A stretch of 64,000 nt of DNA from an uncultured Alphaproteobacteria bacterium (lineage in GTDB: Bacteria; Pseudomonadota; Alphaproteobacteria; Caulobacterales; Caulobacteraceae): the NCBI GenBank assembly GCA_937920085.1, contig CALETE010000001.1:1-64000 (forward strand). The letters run 5' to 3'. A program made the position numbers and the translations under genes. The notes beneath the pieces were generated by a model that ran no database searches, was not told the origin of the DNA, and saw nothing but the letters and a program-made list of their open reading frames with translations. How positions within the stretch are numbered: the first letter of the stretch is position 1; each line of letters begins with the position of its first letter. Of the stretch, positions 41,981 through 50,808 are shown in pieces.

Positions 41981-43090
41981 ATGGAATGCCAAATGGCTGA
42001 TATCAGGTCCCTCGGCCAAAGCGATCTCGACACGATTATCAAAATCGCCGCTGAACTCAGAACCAACCGCCGTTATGAGGATATGGAAGCTTTATTGCGG
42101 GTCGCGGTCGCCTTGGCACCGACCTCCGCCGCCACCTACCACAACCTTGGCGGGGCGTATAAGATTTTGGGACGGCTCGAAGAGGCTGAGATTTGCGCCC
42201 GCCAGGCCTTAACCCTTGAGCCTTCACTCGCCGTTGTTCGTCACGCCTTGGGCATAGTTCTGCTGAGCCAGGGACGCTATCAGGAAGGGTTTGAATACTA
42301 TGAAGCGCGGCATGAGATACCCAGTCTTGGCAATCCCAAGCCGAACTTGAATTTCCCGGAATGGAAGGGCGAGCCCATTGAGGGCAAATCCCTCGTCATC
42401 CTTCCCGAGCAGGGGTTTGGCGACTCTATTCAATTTGTCAGGTTTGCTCAGGCCCTAGAGGCCAAGGGCGCTAGGGTTGCGGTGGTAGCCAAGCCTGAAT
42501 TGGAGACCCTTTTCACCCAAAGCCTCAAGTGCAACGTTCTGGGTGCGCAGCATGATCTTAGCGTTCTAACGCCGGACTATTGGGCCTTGTCTAGTTCCTT
42601 GGCTTGGCGACTAGGCTTGGAGCTCTCGGATATCCAAGGCGGCCCCTATCTTCCGGCCACCCCAAGGGCCGCCATGGTCGACACCCCGCGGCGCATCGGC
42701 GTCGTGACTCGCGGGGCCCCAATTCACGCCAATGATGCCAATCGCTCGCTAGCTCCCGATATGCAGGACCTGGTGATGAGCCTGCCAGGCGACCTCGTGA
42801 GCCTTCACTCCGACGATACAAAGGCTAAAAGTTTTGCCGAAACCGCCGCCATGATTGATGGGCTCGACCTTGTCATATCGGTGGACTCTGCGGTCGCCCA
42901 TCTAGCAGCAGCCATGGGTAAGCCAACCTGGGTCATGATACCAGCAGCCAATACCGACTGGCGATGGGGGCGCTTTGGCGCGAGGACCCCCTGGTATGAT
43001 GCAATGCGGCTCTTCCGCCAGCCTACCCTCGGGGACTGGCGGACACCGATTTCAGACATGCGCGCACAACTTGAGCGCGGCGAGATTTAG
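41981..43090 (+). CDS. TPR protein with glycosyltransferase-like C-terminal domain
   Basis: The 369-residue protein has TPR repeats in its first part (about 40-115: A-A-T-Y-H-N-L-G-G-A-Y, L-G-R-L-E-E-A-E, L-S-Q-G-R-Y-Q-E-G) and a C-terminal part resembling GT9/heptosyltransferase-like GT-B folds (L-P-E-Q-G-F-G-D-S-I-Q-F, V-D-S-A-V-A-H-L-A-A-A-M-G-K-P-T-W). A glycan role is likely, perhaps with the adjoining acetyltransferases. Start may be 41981 or 41993. Its end overlaps the P450 gene by four bases. Confidence 0.78.
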   Translation: MECQMADIRSLGQSDLDTIIKIAAELRTNRRYEDMEALLRVAVALAPTSAATYHNLGGAYKILGRLEEAEICARQALTLEPSLAVVRHALGIVLLSQGRYQEGFEYYEARHEIPSLGNPKPNLNFPEWKGEPIEGKSLVILPEQGFGDSIQFVRFAQALEAKGARVAVVAKPELETLFTQSLKCNVLGAQHDLSVLTPDYWALSSSLAWRLGLELSDIQGGPYLPATPRAAMVDTPRRIGVVTRGAPIHANDANRSLAPDMQDLVMSLPGDLVSLHSDDTKAKSFAETAAMIDGLDLVISVDSAVAHLAAAMGKPTWVMIPAANTDWRWGRFGARTPWYDAMRLFRQPTLGDWRTPISDMRAQLERGEI

Positions 43091-44346
43091 GCCCGGCGGG
43101 GAATGATCACCTTCATGGATTCATAGCCCTTCACGAAGCTGGAATAGACTCGCTTGGGTTCAGCGACCACGTGGATTTCGGGGAAGCGCTTGAGGATTTC
43201 TTCCCAGATGATGCGCAGCTGAAGTTCCGCCAGACGGTTGCCGACGCAGCGGTGAATGCCGAAGCCGAAGCTGATGTGCTGGCGGGGGCGTTCGCGATCA
43301 ATGATGTAGGCGTTGGGATTCTCGATCACCTCTTCGTCCCGGTTGCCCGAGACGTACCACATGACGACCTTGTCGCCCTTCTTGATCAGCTTGCCACCCA
43401 CTTCGTAGTCGCTGAGGGCGATACGGCGCATGTGAGCCAGGGGGGTCTGCCAGCGGATGGTCTCAGACACCATGGAGGGGATCAGGCCCGGATTTTCCCG
43501 CAGCTTCTTGTACTGATCCGGGTTTTGATTCAGCGCCAGGACCGAACCGGAAATGGTGTTGCGGGTGGTGTCATTGCCGCCAACCGTCAACAGAACGATG
43601 TTCCCGAAATACTCCCGAGGCTCCATGTTTCGCGTCGCTTCGCCGTGGGCCAGCATGGAAACCAAGTCGCCGGCTGGTGGAGCGTTTACCCGCTGGTTCC
43701 ACAGATTGGTGAAATAGGCGTGGTATTCGATGAAGATCTGCATCTTCTGTTCGATGGTGTCGATCAGCCCCTGGCCAGGAGCGGCGGTGACCACATCGGA
43801 CCAATAGGTCAGCTTACGTCGATCAGCCTGTGGCATATCGAACAAGGTCGCCAAGGTCATGGCGGTCAGTTCCATAGAGACCTTGTCGACCCAATCGAAC
43901 TCTTCGCCGATGGGCAGGTTGTCCAGGATCATGGAGGCCCGCTCGCGGATCAGCGGCTCCAGCACGGCCAGGTTCATCGGCGATACCACCGGGCTGACCG
44001 TCTTGCGTTGAACGTCGTGCTTGGGAGGGTCCATGGCGATGAACATGGGCAAGGGACCCTCACCAGCGTTCTGGTTGGCAATGGTAATGCCGCCCTCAGA
44101 TGAGAAAACTTGGTGGTTGGTATCCACCGTCATGATGTCGTTGTACTTGGTGATCGACCAATAGGGTCCGAACTCGTGCTCTGCGTTGTAGTGGACCGGG
44201 TCTTCCTTCCGAAGACGCTCGAAATAGGGCCACATCACATCGTCTTGGAACAGCTTCGGCTGCGCTGGATTAATCTGGTCCAGGGGCATGCTGTAGGCCA
44301 GCGCCCGATGGTCTTTGGCCAGATCCACGTTTCCGTCGCTCATCAT
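43087..44346 (-). CDS. Cytochrome P450, CYP153-like
   Basis: The 419-residue P450 has the I-helix G-G-N-D-T-T-R-N, the E-T-I-R-W (ExxR) site, and the haem-binding F-G-F-G-I-H-R-C-V-G-N-R. The segments W-Q-T-P-L-A-H-M-R-R and V-V-M-W-Y-V-S-G-N-R-D-E are typical of CYP153 alkane/fatty-acid terminal hydroxylases. No ferredoxin or ferredoxin reductase lies next to it. ATG 44346 is chosen since AAGGGAG precedes it; upstream starts 44364 and 44370 also fit. Confidence 0.88.
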   Translation of the reverse strand: MMSDGNVDLAKDHRALAYSMPLDQINPAQPKLFQDDVMWPYFERLRKEDPVHYNAEHEFGPYWSITKYNDIMTVDTNHQVFSSEGGITIANQNAGEGPLPMFIAMDPPKHDVQRKTVSPVVSPMNLAVLEPLIRERASMILDNLPIGEEFDWVDKVSMELTAMTLATLFDMPQADRRKLTYWSDVVTAAPGQGLIDTIEQKMQIFIEYHAYFTNLWNQRVNAPPAGDLVSMLAHGEATRNMEPREYFGNIVLLTVGGNDTTRNTISGSVLALNQNPDQYKKLRENPGLIPSMVSETIRWQTPLAHMRRIALSDYEVGGKLIKKGDKVVMWYVSGNRDEEVIENPNAYIIDRERPRQHISFGFGIHRCVGNRLAELQLRIIWEEILKRFPEIHVVAEPKRVYSSFVKGYESMKVIIPRRA

Positions 44347-44491
44347 CTTGCTCCCTTTGGCCATCTTCAAATCATGACGCTAGTGTCAACTTAGCTTGAA
44401 AGCCCGCGTTCGCCAACGGCATGCGATGAAAAACCCAGCTAATTTTCAAGAATTTCTTGACGTGGGCCCAGGTGCGCCCACTCCAAGGCAC

Positions 44492-45292
44492 ATGCGACCT
44501 GCCCAGGACATTTCGGATGCCGCTGATCCGCGGATTGCAGACTATGTGCAGGTTCGTGAAAGAGATTTGGTTGGCCGCCGCGGGGTGTTTGTGGCCGAGG
44601 GGGAGGTGGTGGTCCGCCGCCTGGCGGGCTCATCGGAGGTCGAGCCTGTTTCCCTGCTTCTGGCCCGTAAGCGCCTCGACAGCCTGCAGGACTTGATTAC
44701 GGGCCTGCCGCCCGCTGTGCAGGTCTATGTGGCGGATCAGGCGGTCATGGATGCCATTGTGGGATTTCCAATCCACCGCGGCATATTGGCCATCGGACGG
44801 CGTCGACAGGCCCGACTGGCGTCCCAACTCCTGGCCGATCTGCCAGCACAAGCCACGGTGCTGGCGCTTTGCGGCATTGCCAATCACGACAATATGGGCG
44901 GGCTGTTTCGCAATGCGGCGGCGTTTGGTGTGGATGCCGTGATTGCCGACAGCGATTGCTGTGACCCGCTCTATCGAAAAGCGATCCGGGTCAGTGTGGG
45001 TGCGGCTCTCACAACACCCTTTGCCCGGTTATCGCGAGATGAGGACATGGTCACGACCTTGGCCGAGGCCGGGTTTCAGGCCCTAGCCCTCAGTCCGGCC
45101 GGTCGGGTTCGTCTGGCCGACCTAAGGCCTGCTCAGCGTCGGGCGGTTCTAATGGGGGCTGAAGGCCCTGGCCTACCAGATAGCTATCTATCCAGGTCAG
45201 AAACCGTGACCATTCCCATGGCCAACGGCTTTGACTCTCTCAATGTCGCGACGACCGCAGGCATTGTCCTGCATCACCTGCGGTTCGCTTAA
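44492..45292 (+). CDS. TrmH/SpoU family RNA methyltransferase
   Basis: The protein (266 residues from 44492) has an N-terminal substrate-binding part and a C-terminal SPOUT domain: N-H-D-N-M-G-G-L-F-R-N-A-A-A-F-G (motif 1), L-M-G-A-E-G-P-G-L (motif 2), and I-P-M-A-N-G-F-D-S-L-N-V-A-T (motif 3). It should 2'-O-methylate rRNA or tRNA. The frame is open from TTG 44396; ATG 44492 has AAGG before it. It ends six bases from the XRE gene, tail to tail. Confidence 0.88.
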   Translation: MRPAQDISDAADPRIADYVQVRERDLVGRRGVFVAEGEVVVRRLAGSSEVEPVSLLLARKRLDSLQDLITGLPPAVQVYVADQAVMDAIVGFPIHRGILAIGRRRQARLASQLLADLPAQATVLALCGIANHDNMGGLFRNAAAFGVDAVIADSDCCDPLYRKAIRVSVGAALTTPFARLSRDEDMVTTLAEAGFQALALSPAGRVRLADLRPAQRRAVLMGAEGPGLPDSYLSRSETVTIPMANGFDSLNVATTAGIVLHHLRFA

Positions 45293-45298
45293 GGTCGA

Positions 45299-45709
45299 TT
45301 AGCGCGCCCGACGTTGGGGCTGGGCGTCGGCCTCTTCGATCAAGGACCGGGTCAGGTTCAAGATGGCGGTGCGCAGGCCTGGCTGCTTGACGCTTGCGAA
45401 GGCTTCCAGGAGTTGCACTGCACCGGGCACGGCGAGTTTTTCGAACAGGGAGGGATCGCCTGTCTGCTCAGTGGCTTCACCAACCAGATCGCCGACAGAG
45501 GTGTCCAGCTTGCTTGCAATGCGGACCAGCATGGAGGCAGAAACCCGGTTTGCGCCCCGCTCATATTTTTGGACCTGCTGGAAGCTGACGCCCAAGTGTT
45601 CAGCCAAGGTCGATTGAGACACGCCAAGCCATTTGCGGCGGACGCGGATCCGGTGGCCAACAGCGATATCGATGGGGTCTGGACCCACTTCTGCGACGGT
45701 CTCTTTCAC
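45299..45709 (-). CDS. XRE (Cro/CI-type) transcriptional regulator
   Basis: A 136-residue regulator with an N-terminal HTH (about 17-70: G-V-S-Q-S-T-L-A-E-H-L-G-V-S-F-Q-Q-V-Q-K-Y-E-R-G-A-N-R-V) and a C-terminal helical part (L-L-E-A-F-A-S-V-K). The F-Q-Q-V-Q-K-Y-E-R-G form is common in Alphaproteobacteria. GTG start. The upstream palindrome at 45745-45756 may be its operator. Targets unknown. Confidence 0.88.
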   Translation of the reverse strand: MKETVAEVGPDPIDIAVGHRIRVRRKWLGVSQSTLAEHLGVSFQQVQKYERGANRVSASMLVRIASKLDTSVGDLVGEATEQTGDPSLFEKLAVPGAVQLLEAFASVKQPGLRTAILNLTRSLIEEADAQPQRRAR

Positions 45710-46136
45710 GGTTTTATCCTTCGGTTAGGCGATACGCCGAATAAGACAACCTTGTCGCACATTTGTAGCTATTTTTTCTAGTCCTTTGTTATTTGTGCAA
45801 AATCCCCGATTTGGGTATAGGTAAATCCGCCTCTTTCAGTTGAAATATAGACTTTTTGCACCTTAAGGACGAAAAAATCGTCTGTTGAAAATTCACGACA
45901 CAATTGCGCTCAAGGCTGGGGCGCAAGCTTCAGGCGTAGACAAGGGCTGCAAGCCTGAAATCATGCCTTTGATTGATTTGAAAATTGTCCCGGCCAGGTA
46001 TGAATTCCCTGCCAGCTGTTTCACGTGAGGTTGTGATGATTCGGTCTCGCAAATTCGCCCTCATGCCGACGGGGTTTGCCATTTCGTGGGTCGGTCCGAA
46101 TCACGCCTGCGAAATGACCTGGGGGTGGATCAGGCC
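45710..46136. other. A+T-rich intergenic region between XRE and TetR genes
   Basis: This 427-base region holds the palindrome GACAACCTTGTC (45745-45756), the inverted words GTGCAAAA (45795-45802) and TTTTGCAC (45854-45861), and TCACGTGA (46021-46028). These are candidate operators for the divergent regulators. No gene is credible here. Confidence 0.5.
45745..45756. promoter_or_regulatory. Palindromic operator candidate for the XRE regulator
   Basis: GACAA-CC-TTGTC is a perfect 12-base palindrome 36 bases before the XRE start codon, the usual place for autoregulation. Confidence 0.45.
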
Positions 46137-46721
46137 ATGATGATGCTCTCCAAGCGTCGCGGTTATCACGTGGGCAATCTAAGGGCCCAGTTGATGACCG
46201 ATGCCCGGGCTCTGCTAGAAGAGGGTGGGCATAGCCAGATCAATTTACGCGGCCTCGCCGCCCGCGCTGGCATAGCCCCAGGCTCAGTCTATCATCACTA
46301 TGCGTCGAAGCAGGCTCTCCTGGCGGGCTTGGCCGTTACCGGATTTGGTGAGCTTGAGGCGGCCCTCCTCGCAGCGGCCGACGCTAGCCAGCCGACGCCA
46401 ATTCGCGCCTGCGCCCTGGCCTATTTCGGCTTTGCCCAGGCACAGCCCGCGCTCTACGCCCTGATGTTTGACCCAGGAATATTGGCTGAAGCTGAGGTGA
46501 AGACGGCTAGGGCGAAGGCTTTTTCCGTGCTCGAGTCTGCCGTCCGTGCGGCTGCCAGTCAGGCAGACCAGGATACCGAAACCGTGCATCGGATTTCCTT
46601 GGCGGTCTGGGCCTGTGGCCACGGTGCGGCCTCCATGACCCTTGCGGACACGGCCGAAGACCAGGGCCTTTTGATGGAGCAGGTTATCCAGGGCCTCGAA
46701 GCCCTGTTCCGCAGACGATAA
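46137..46721 (+). CDS. TetR family transcriptional regulator
   Basis: A 194-residue regulator. The N-terminal HTH reads I-N-L-R-G-L-A-A-R-A-G-I-A-P-G-S-V-Y-H-H-Y-A-S-K-Q-A-L-L (about 35-62), the typical TetR pattern. The C-terminal ligand domain is unassigned. The ATG at 46137 is chosen; the frame is open from 46086. It is convergent with the monooxygenase gene, which lies beyond a shared terminator. Confidence 0.87.
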   Translation: MMMLSKRRGYHVGNLRAQLMTDARALLEEGGHSQINLRGLAARAGIAPGSVYHHYASKQALLAGLAVTGFGELEAALLAAADASQPTPIRACALAYFGFAQAQPALYALMFDPGILAEAEVKTARAKAFSVLESAVRAAASQADQDTETVHRISLAVWACGHGAASMTLADTAEDQGLLMEQVIQGLEALFRRR

Positions 46722-46750
46722 CGCCCGCCGGTGCGAAACCGGCGGGCGTT
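46720..46750. terminator. Bidirectional terminator between TetR and monooxygenase genes
   Basis: AACGCCCGCCGGT-GCGAA-ACCGGCGGGCGTT is a perfect 13-pair hairpin between two convergent genes. The flanking T-runs are short, but the stem is very stable. Confidence 0.75.
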
Positions 46751-46773
46751 GAAATTTCGTCGGTGTGATCTGC

Positions 46774-48276
46774 CTATTTGTAGACGAAGGCCGCGTCGTC
46801 CAGGTCGATTTTCGGAATCTCGTCCTTCTCGGCCCAGTAATCCTGGGAGTGACGCCATTCCGGCTTATCGCCAGCCTTGGGCAGCAGGTGCATACCGCGC
46901 ATCAGATAGCCGGGATTGAAGTTCTCCGGATCAATCCACGGGCCTAGCTTCATATTGTGATCCTGCTCCCGAAGGGCCGGGACGACGCTTTTAGACTCCT
47001 TGGCCTTCATGTGATTGAGAAGACGGCAGACAAAATCGCCCACCAGGTCGGCCCGCAGGGTCCAGCTGGCGCGGAAGTAACCAAATACCCAGACCATATT
47101 TGGCACGCCGGTGAACATCATTCCGCGGTAGCTGACCGTGTCCCCGAAATCCACGGGCTTACTGTCAACGGTGAAATTGATGTCGCCCATAACGCTCAGA
47201 TTGAAGCCTGTGGCGGTGATGATGATGTCCGCATCTAGGGTTTCGCCAGATTTCAGCTTCAGCCCGGTGGGGGTGAAGGTCTCGATTTCATCGGTGGCAA
47301 TGGAGGCCTTGCCGCTCAGGACCGACTTGAACAGGTCCCCGTCGGGCACAAAGGCCACCCGCTGGCGCCAGGGGCGGTAGGTGGGGGTGAAGTGCTTTTC
47401 CACCAGCTCGTTGCCGATAATGGCGCGAACGCCATTCAGCAGTTCTTCGCGGACGACGTCGGCATGCTCGAAGGAATTCTTCGCAAAGACCGCCCCGTCA
47501 AACAGGCGCTTCTTGCGGACGATTTCGTGGGTCCACATGGGGTCGATGTCGAGCTGGCGCAGGGTGTCGGCCAGGTCGTCCACATTGCGGCCAGGGATGA
47601 AATAGGTCGGCGACCGCTGGAGCAGGGTCACGTGGTCGACCTCATCGGCGATAGCTGGCAAAACAGTGGCGGCGGTGGCCCCCGACCCGATGATCACAAC
47701 CTTCTTGCCCTTCAGATTGGCGTCTTCTGGCCAGGTCTGCGGGTGAATGATCTGGCCCTTATAGGTGTCCATGCCCGGCCATTGCGGGGTGTAGCCTTCC
47801 GAGTGGCGGTAATAGCCCTGGCACATCCATAGGAAGTTGGCGGTGAACCTGACCTGCTCTCCTGTGGCCTTCTTGATGGCCTCAATGGTCCACTGGCTGT
47901 CAGCGCTCGACCAGGCGGCGTTTAGGATCTGATGGCCATAACGGATATGTCGGTTGAGGTCGTTTTCGTCGATGACCTCATTCATGTATTTCAGGATTTC
48001 TTCCGCCGAAGCGATGGGCGCGCTGGTCCAAGGCTTGAACCGATAGCCGAAGGTGAAGAGATCGCTGTCGGACCGAATGCCAGGATATTTGTGGGTAAGC
48101 CAGGTGCCACCAAAACTGTCCTGGGTTTCCAAAACCACGAAGCTCTTATCAGGGCACTGGTCTTTCAGGTGGTAGGCACCGCCAACGCCAGAAATCCCCG
48201 CCCCAACGATCAGAACGTCGAAATGTTCCAGCGACGATGATGTCGTCGGGCGTTCAAGTGTAGCGGTCTGCGACAT
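46774..48276 (-). CDS. Flavin-dependent Baeyer-Villiger-type monooxygenase
   Basis: The 500-residue protein has two Rossmann motifs (G-A-G-I-S-G near residue 25 and G-S-G-A-T-A near 195) and the Baeyer-Villiger fingerprint variant K-G-x-x-x-H-x-x-x-W-P (K-G-Q-I-I-H-P-Q-T-W-P) between them. These enzymes insert oxygen next to ketones or hydroxylate, using FAD and NADPH. It is preceded by no partner gene; the TetR regulator on the other side of the terminator could control it. Confidence 0.87.
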   Translation of the reverse strand: MSQTATLERPTTSSSLEHFDVLIVGAGISGVGGAYHLKDQCPDKSFVVLETQDSFGGTWLTHKYPGIRSDSDLFTFGYRFKPWTSAPIASAEEILKYMNEVIDENDLNRHIRYGHQILNAAWSSADSQWTIEAIKKATGEQVRFTANFLWMCQGYYRHSEGYTPQWPGMDTYKGQIIHPQTWPEDANLKGKKVVIIGSGATAATVLPAIADEVDHVTLLQRSPTYFIPGRNVDDLADTLRQLDIDPMWTHEIVRKKRLFDGAVFAKNSFEHADVVREELLNGVRAIIGNELVEKHFTPTYRPWRQRVAFVPDGDLFKSVLSGKASIATDEIETFTPTGLKLKSGETLDADIIITATGFNLSVMGDINFTVDSKPVDFGDTVSYRGMMFTGVPNMVWVFGYFRASWTLRADLVGDFVCRLLNHMKAKESKSVVPALREQDHNMKLGPWIDPENFNPGYLMRGMHLLPKAGDKPEWRHSQDYWAEKDEIPKIDLDDAAFVYK

Positions 48277-48518
48277 GGCGCTTCCTCGGGCTTTTATTAT
48301 CGGTGATAACTTAGGACGAGTTTCTACGTTTCCGCTCCTTGATCAAGGTCAAACCGTAGAAATCTTCTGCCCCGAATTCTTGTCGGGGGTGATCTTCGCC
48401 CTAGGTGTTTCCGCTTTGGTGGCCCCAGGCTTGTTTCACCGGGGGCTGCGGCGCTATCCCAGAGGCGCGTACCTCGCGGGCTAGATCAGGGTGGCTGTGG
48501 TTTTCCGAGTTATTCCAA

Positions 48519-49535
48519 ATGGATAGGAGAAAGACCCGAATCGCGGTGGCGGGGGCAGGTGCCTTCGGGCTGGCTATTGCCTGGAGCCTTGCCAAGGCAG
48601 GCTTCGAAGTTTCGGTCTTCGATCCGGCGCAGACCAACGCCTCTCGTGTCGCGGCCGGTATGCTTGCTCCGGTTTTTGAAACCATCTTTGATGCCGAGGA
48701 TGATGGCCATTTTCCCTTGCTGATGGCGGCCCGGGATCTCTGGCCTGTGCTGGCAGGGCAGGTGGGGATCGACCTGGATCGACGCGGAGCCCTGGTGGTC
48801 GGTAACCCCGAATTTTTGGCGCAGGTGTCCCATGGCATTCGTCAGCTGGGCCTCTTCTTCGAGAGTCGACCGAGATCTGACCTCGACACTGAATTTCCGG
48901 GCCTTAGTCCGTCTTTTCAAGAAGGGCTACTGACCCGCGAGGATTGGCGACTGGAGCCTATTTCCGCGATGTCTGCCCTGCGCAAGGCCGCGATTGTGGC
49001 GGGGGTCGTGTTTCATGATCGGGCCGCGATCGGTCTGGAAGGTTGCGACAAGCTGATCATCGCCACCGGGGCTGGGCGGGACTTGATCTCTATGGTGCCC
49101 CTTTTGGGAGTTATCACGCCCATTAAGGGGCAGATACTGCGATCAAAAGGACGGGGCTTTGACGGCGTGCTGCGCCTACCCAGTGGTTATTGCGTCGGTG
49201 GGGCCGGCGAGCTGGCCGTCGGGGCCACTATGGAGCCTGGGCATAGCGATCTGGAGCCGACAGCTCAGGCCAGAACGCGGCTTGAGGGCCTCGCCCGGGA
49301 AGCTTTTCCGGCCCAGGCCTTCGCCTTCGAAGCCCAGGTCGGGGTGCGGGCTGCAACCCCTGACGGCCTGCCCATGGTTGGCGTAACGTCTGACCCGAAG
49401 GTCCTCCTGGCCGTCGGTGCCCGTCGCAATGGCTGGCTTCTTGCGCCCCTGGCCGCGCAGATCATCACAGCTTGCCTGACGGAGGGTGAGGTGGGGCCAT
49501 ATGGTTGCCTGTTGGACCCCATGCGTTTCATCTAA
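48519..49535 (+). CDS. FAD-dependent amino acid oxidase, ThiO-like
   Basis: The 338-residue protein has the FAD motif A-G-A-G-A-F-G-L-A-I-A (from about residue 9) and the family pattern R-V-A-A-G-M-L-A-P, Y-C-V-G-G and G-A-R-R-N-G-W-L-L-A-P, as in DAO-type glycine oxidases. ThiO makes the imine for the thiamine thiazole ring; no thi gene is adjacent, so the role is uncertain. The ATG at 48519 follows from the FAD motif position. It ends 14 bases before the next gene. Confidence 0.78.
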   Translation: MDRRKTRIAVAGAGAFGLAIAWSLAKAGFEVSVFDPAQTNASRVAAGMLAPVFETIFDAEDDGHFPLLMAARDLWPVLAGQVGIDLDRRGALVVGNPEFLAQVSHGIRQLGLFFESRPRSDLDTEFPGLSPSFQEGLLTREDWRLEPISAMSALRKAAIVAGVVFHDRAAIGLEGCDKLIIATGAGRDLISMVPLLGVITPIKGQILRSKGRGFDGVLRLPSGYCVGGAGELAVGATMEPGHSDLEPTAQARTRLEGLAREAFPAQAFAFEAQVGVRAATPDGLPMVGVTSDPKVLLAVGARRNGWLLAPLAAQIITACLTEGEVGPYGCLLDPMRFI

Positions 49536-49549
49536 GTCTCGGAGCAACC

Positions 49550-50719
49550 ATGTCCGCCTTTGATTTCACCGACGAGCAGGAAGCTATCCGCGAGAGCGTC
49601 AGCCGGGTCTGCGCCCGCTTTGACGCGGACTACTGGCGCAGGACCGACGAGACCGGCGAATTTCCAGAGGCCTTTATCGCTGCCATGGCCGAGGGCGGCT
49701 GGTTTGGAACCGTCATGCCGCAGGATCTGGGCGGAGCGGGCCTTGGCCTGACCGAGGCCTCGATCATGATGCAGGCCGTGGCCCAGTCCGGCGCGGGTTT
49801 CACCGGTGCCAGCGCCATGCACCTGAATATCTTTGGGCCCATGCCCGTGGCCAAATACGGCTCTGAAGCCCTGAAGAAGAAGGCCATTCCGCGGATCATC
49901 TCCGGCGAAGACAAGATCTGCATCGGCATTACCGAGCCGGACTCCGGCCTCGATACCACCAGCCTGACCACCAGGGCCGTGCGGACCAATGGCGGCTATG
50001 TGATCTCGGGCCGCAAGGTCTGGACCACCATGGCCCAGCGGGCCAACAAGATCCTGATCATTGCCCGCACAACACCGAAAGAGGAATGCGCCAAGCCGGC
50101 TCAGGGCCTTAGCCTGTTCTATACCGATTTCGACAGGTCGCGGATCAGCGCTACGGTTATTCCGAAGATGGGGCGCAAGGCCATCGAGTCCAACAGCGTC
50201 TTCATCGACAATCTCGAAGTCCCGGCCGAGGACCTGATCGGCGAAGAGGGCAAGGGCTTTTACTATCTGATGGACGGCCTCAATCCTGAGCGTGTGCTGT
50301 TTGCCGCAGAGGCGGTGGGTCTGGGCCGCGCCGCCCTGGCTCGGGCTGCCAACTACGCCAAGGAACGGGTGGTCTTTGGCCGCCCCATTGGGCAGAACCA
50401 GGGTATAGCCCATCCCCTGGCCAAGGCCTGGATCGAGCTGGAGGCGGCAAACCTGCTGGCCTTCAAGGCTGCTGCCCTGTTCGACGCCGGCAAGGAGTGT
50501 GGCGCTGAGGCCAATGGTGCCAAGTATCTGGGGGCGGAAGCGGGCTTCAACGCCTGTGAGACGGCGATCTTGACCCACGGCGGTATGGGCTATGCCAAGG
50601 AATATGACGTCGAACGCTATTTCCGCGAGGCCATGATCGCCCGGATCGCCCCCATCAGCCGCGAAATGGTGTTCAATTTCATCGCCGAACGAGTCCTAGG
50701 TCTGGCCAAGAGCTACTGA
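49550..50719 (+). CDS. Acyl-CoA dehydrogenase family protein
   Basis: The 389-residue FAD enzyme starts F-D-F-T-D-E-Q-E-A-I-R-E, has I-G-I-T-E-P-D-S-G-L-D-T-T (FAD/substrate loop), W-T-T-M-A, and a catalytic region with L-T-H-G-G-M-G-Y-A. Typical length of short/medium-chain ACADs. It follows the ThiO-like gene closely and may share its transcript. Start by CGGAG Shine-Dalgarno. Confidence 0.92.
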   Translation: MSAFDFTDEQEAIRESVSRVCARFDADYWRRTDETGEFPEAFIAAMAEGGWFGTVMPQDLGGAGLGLTEASIMMQAVAQSGAGFTGASAMHLNIFGPMPVAKYGSEALKKKAIPRIISGEDKICIGITEPDSGLDTTSLTTRAVRTNGGYVISGRKVWTTMAQRANKILIIARTTPKEECAKPAQGLSLFYTDFDRSRISATVIPKMGRKAIESNSVFIDNLEVPAEDLIGEEGKGFYYLMDGLNPERVLFAAEAVGLGRAALARAANYAKERVVFGRPIGQNQGIAHPLAKAWIELEAANLLAFKAAALFDAGKECGAEANGAKYLGAEAGFNACETAILTHGGMGYAKEYDVERYFREAMIARIAPISREMVFNFIAERVLGLAKSY

Positions 50720-50764
50720 CGAGGGATCAGGTCAGCTCCACCGACAAAACCCGGCAGATTTCAG

Positions 50765-50789
50765 TATGGTTAGCGCGGCGTTAACCATA
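50765..50789 (+). promoter_or_regulatory. CtrA-type site upstream of the transglycosylase gene
   Basis: TTAG-N7-TTAA (50770-50784) matches the CtrA full site TTAA-N7-TTAA with one mismatch, and the TTAACCAT half-site at 50781-50788 equals the known short CtrA motif. The whole is an inverted repeat, TATGGTTA (50765-50772) and TAACCATA (50782-50789). It lies 20 bases before the ATG. Confidence 0.65.
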
Positions 50790-50808
50790 CCTGCGCCACA
50801 CACAGCCC

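Noticed and set aside
48277..48518. TPP riboswitch before the ThiO-like gene
   Set aside because: Only a loose CTGATC-like word is present, on the wrong strand, and the paired CTGAGA element is missing.
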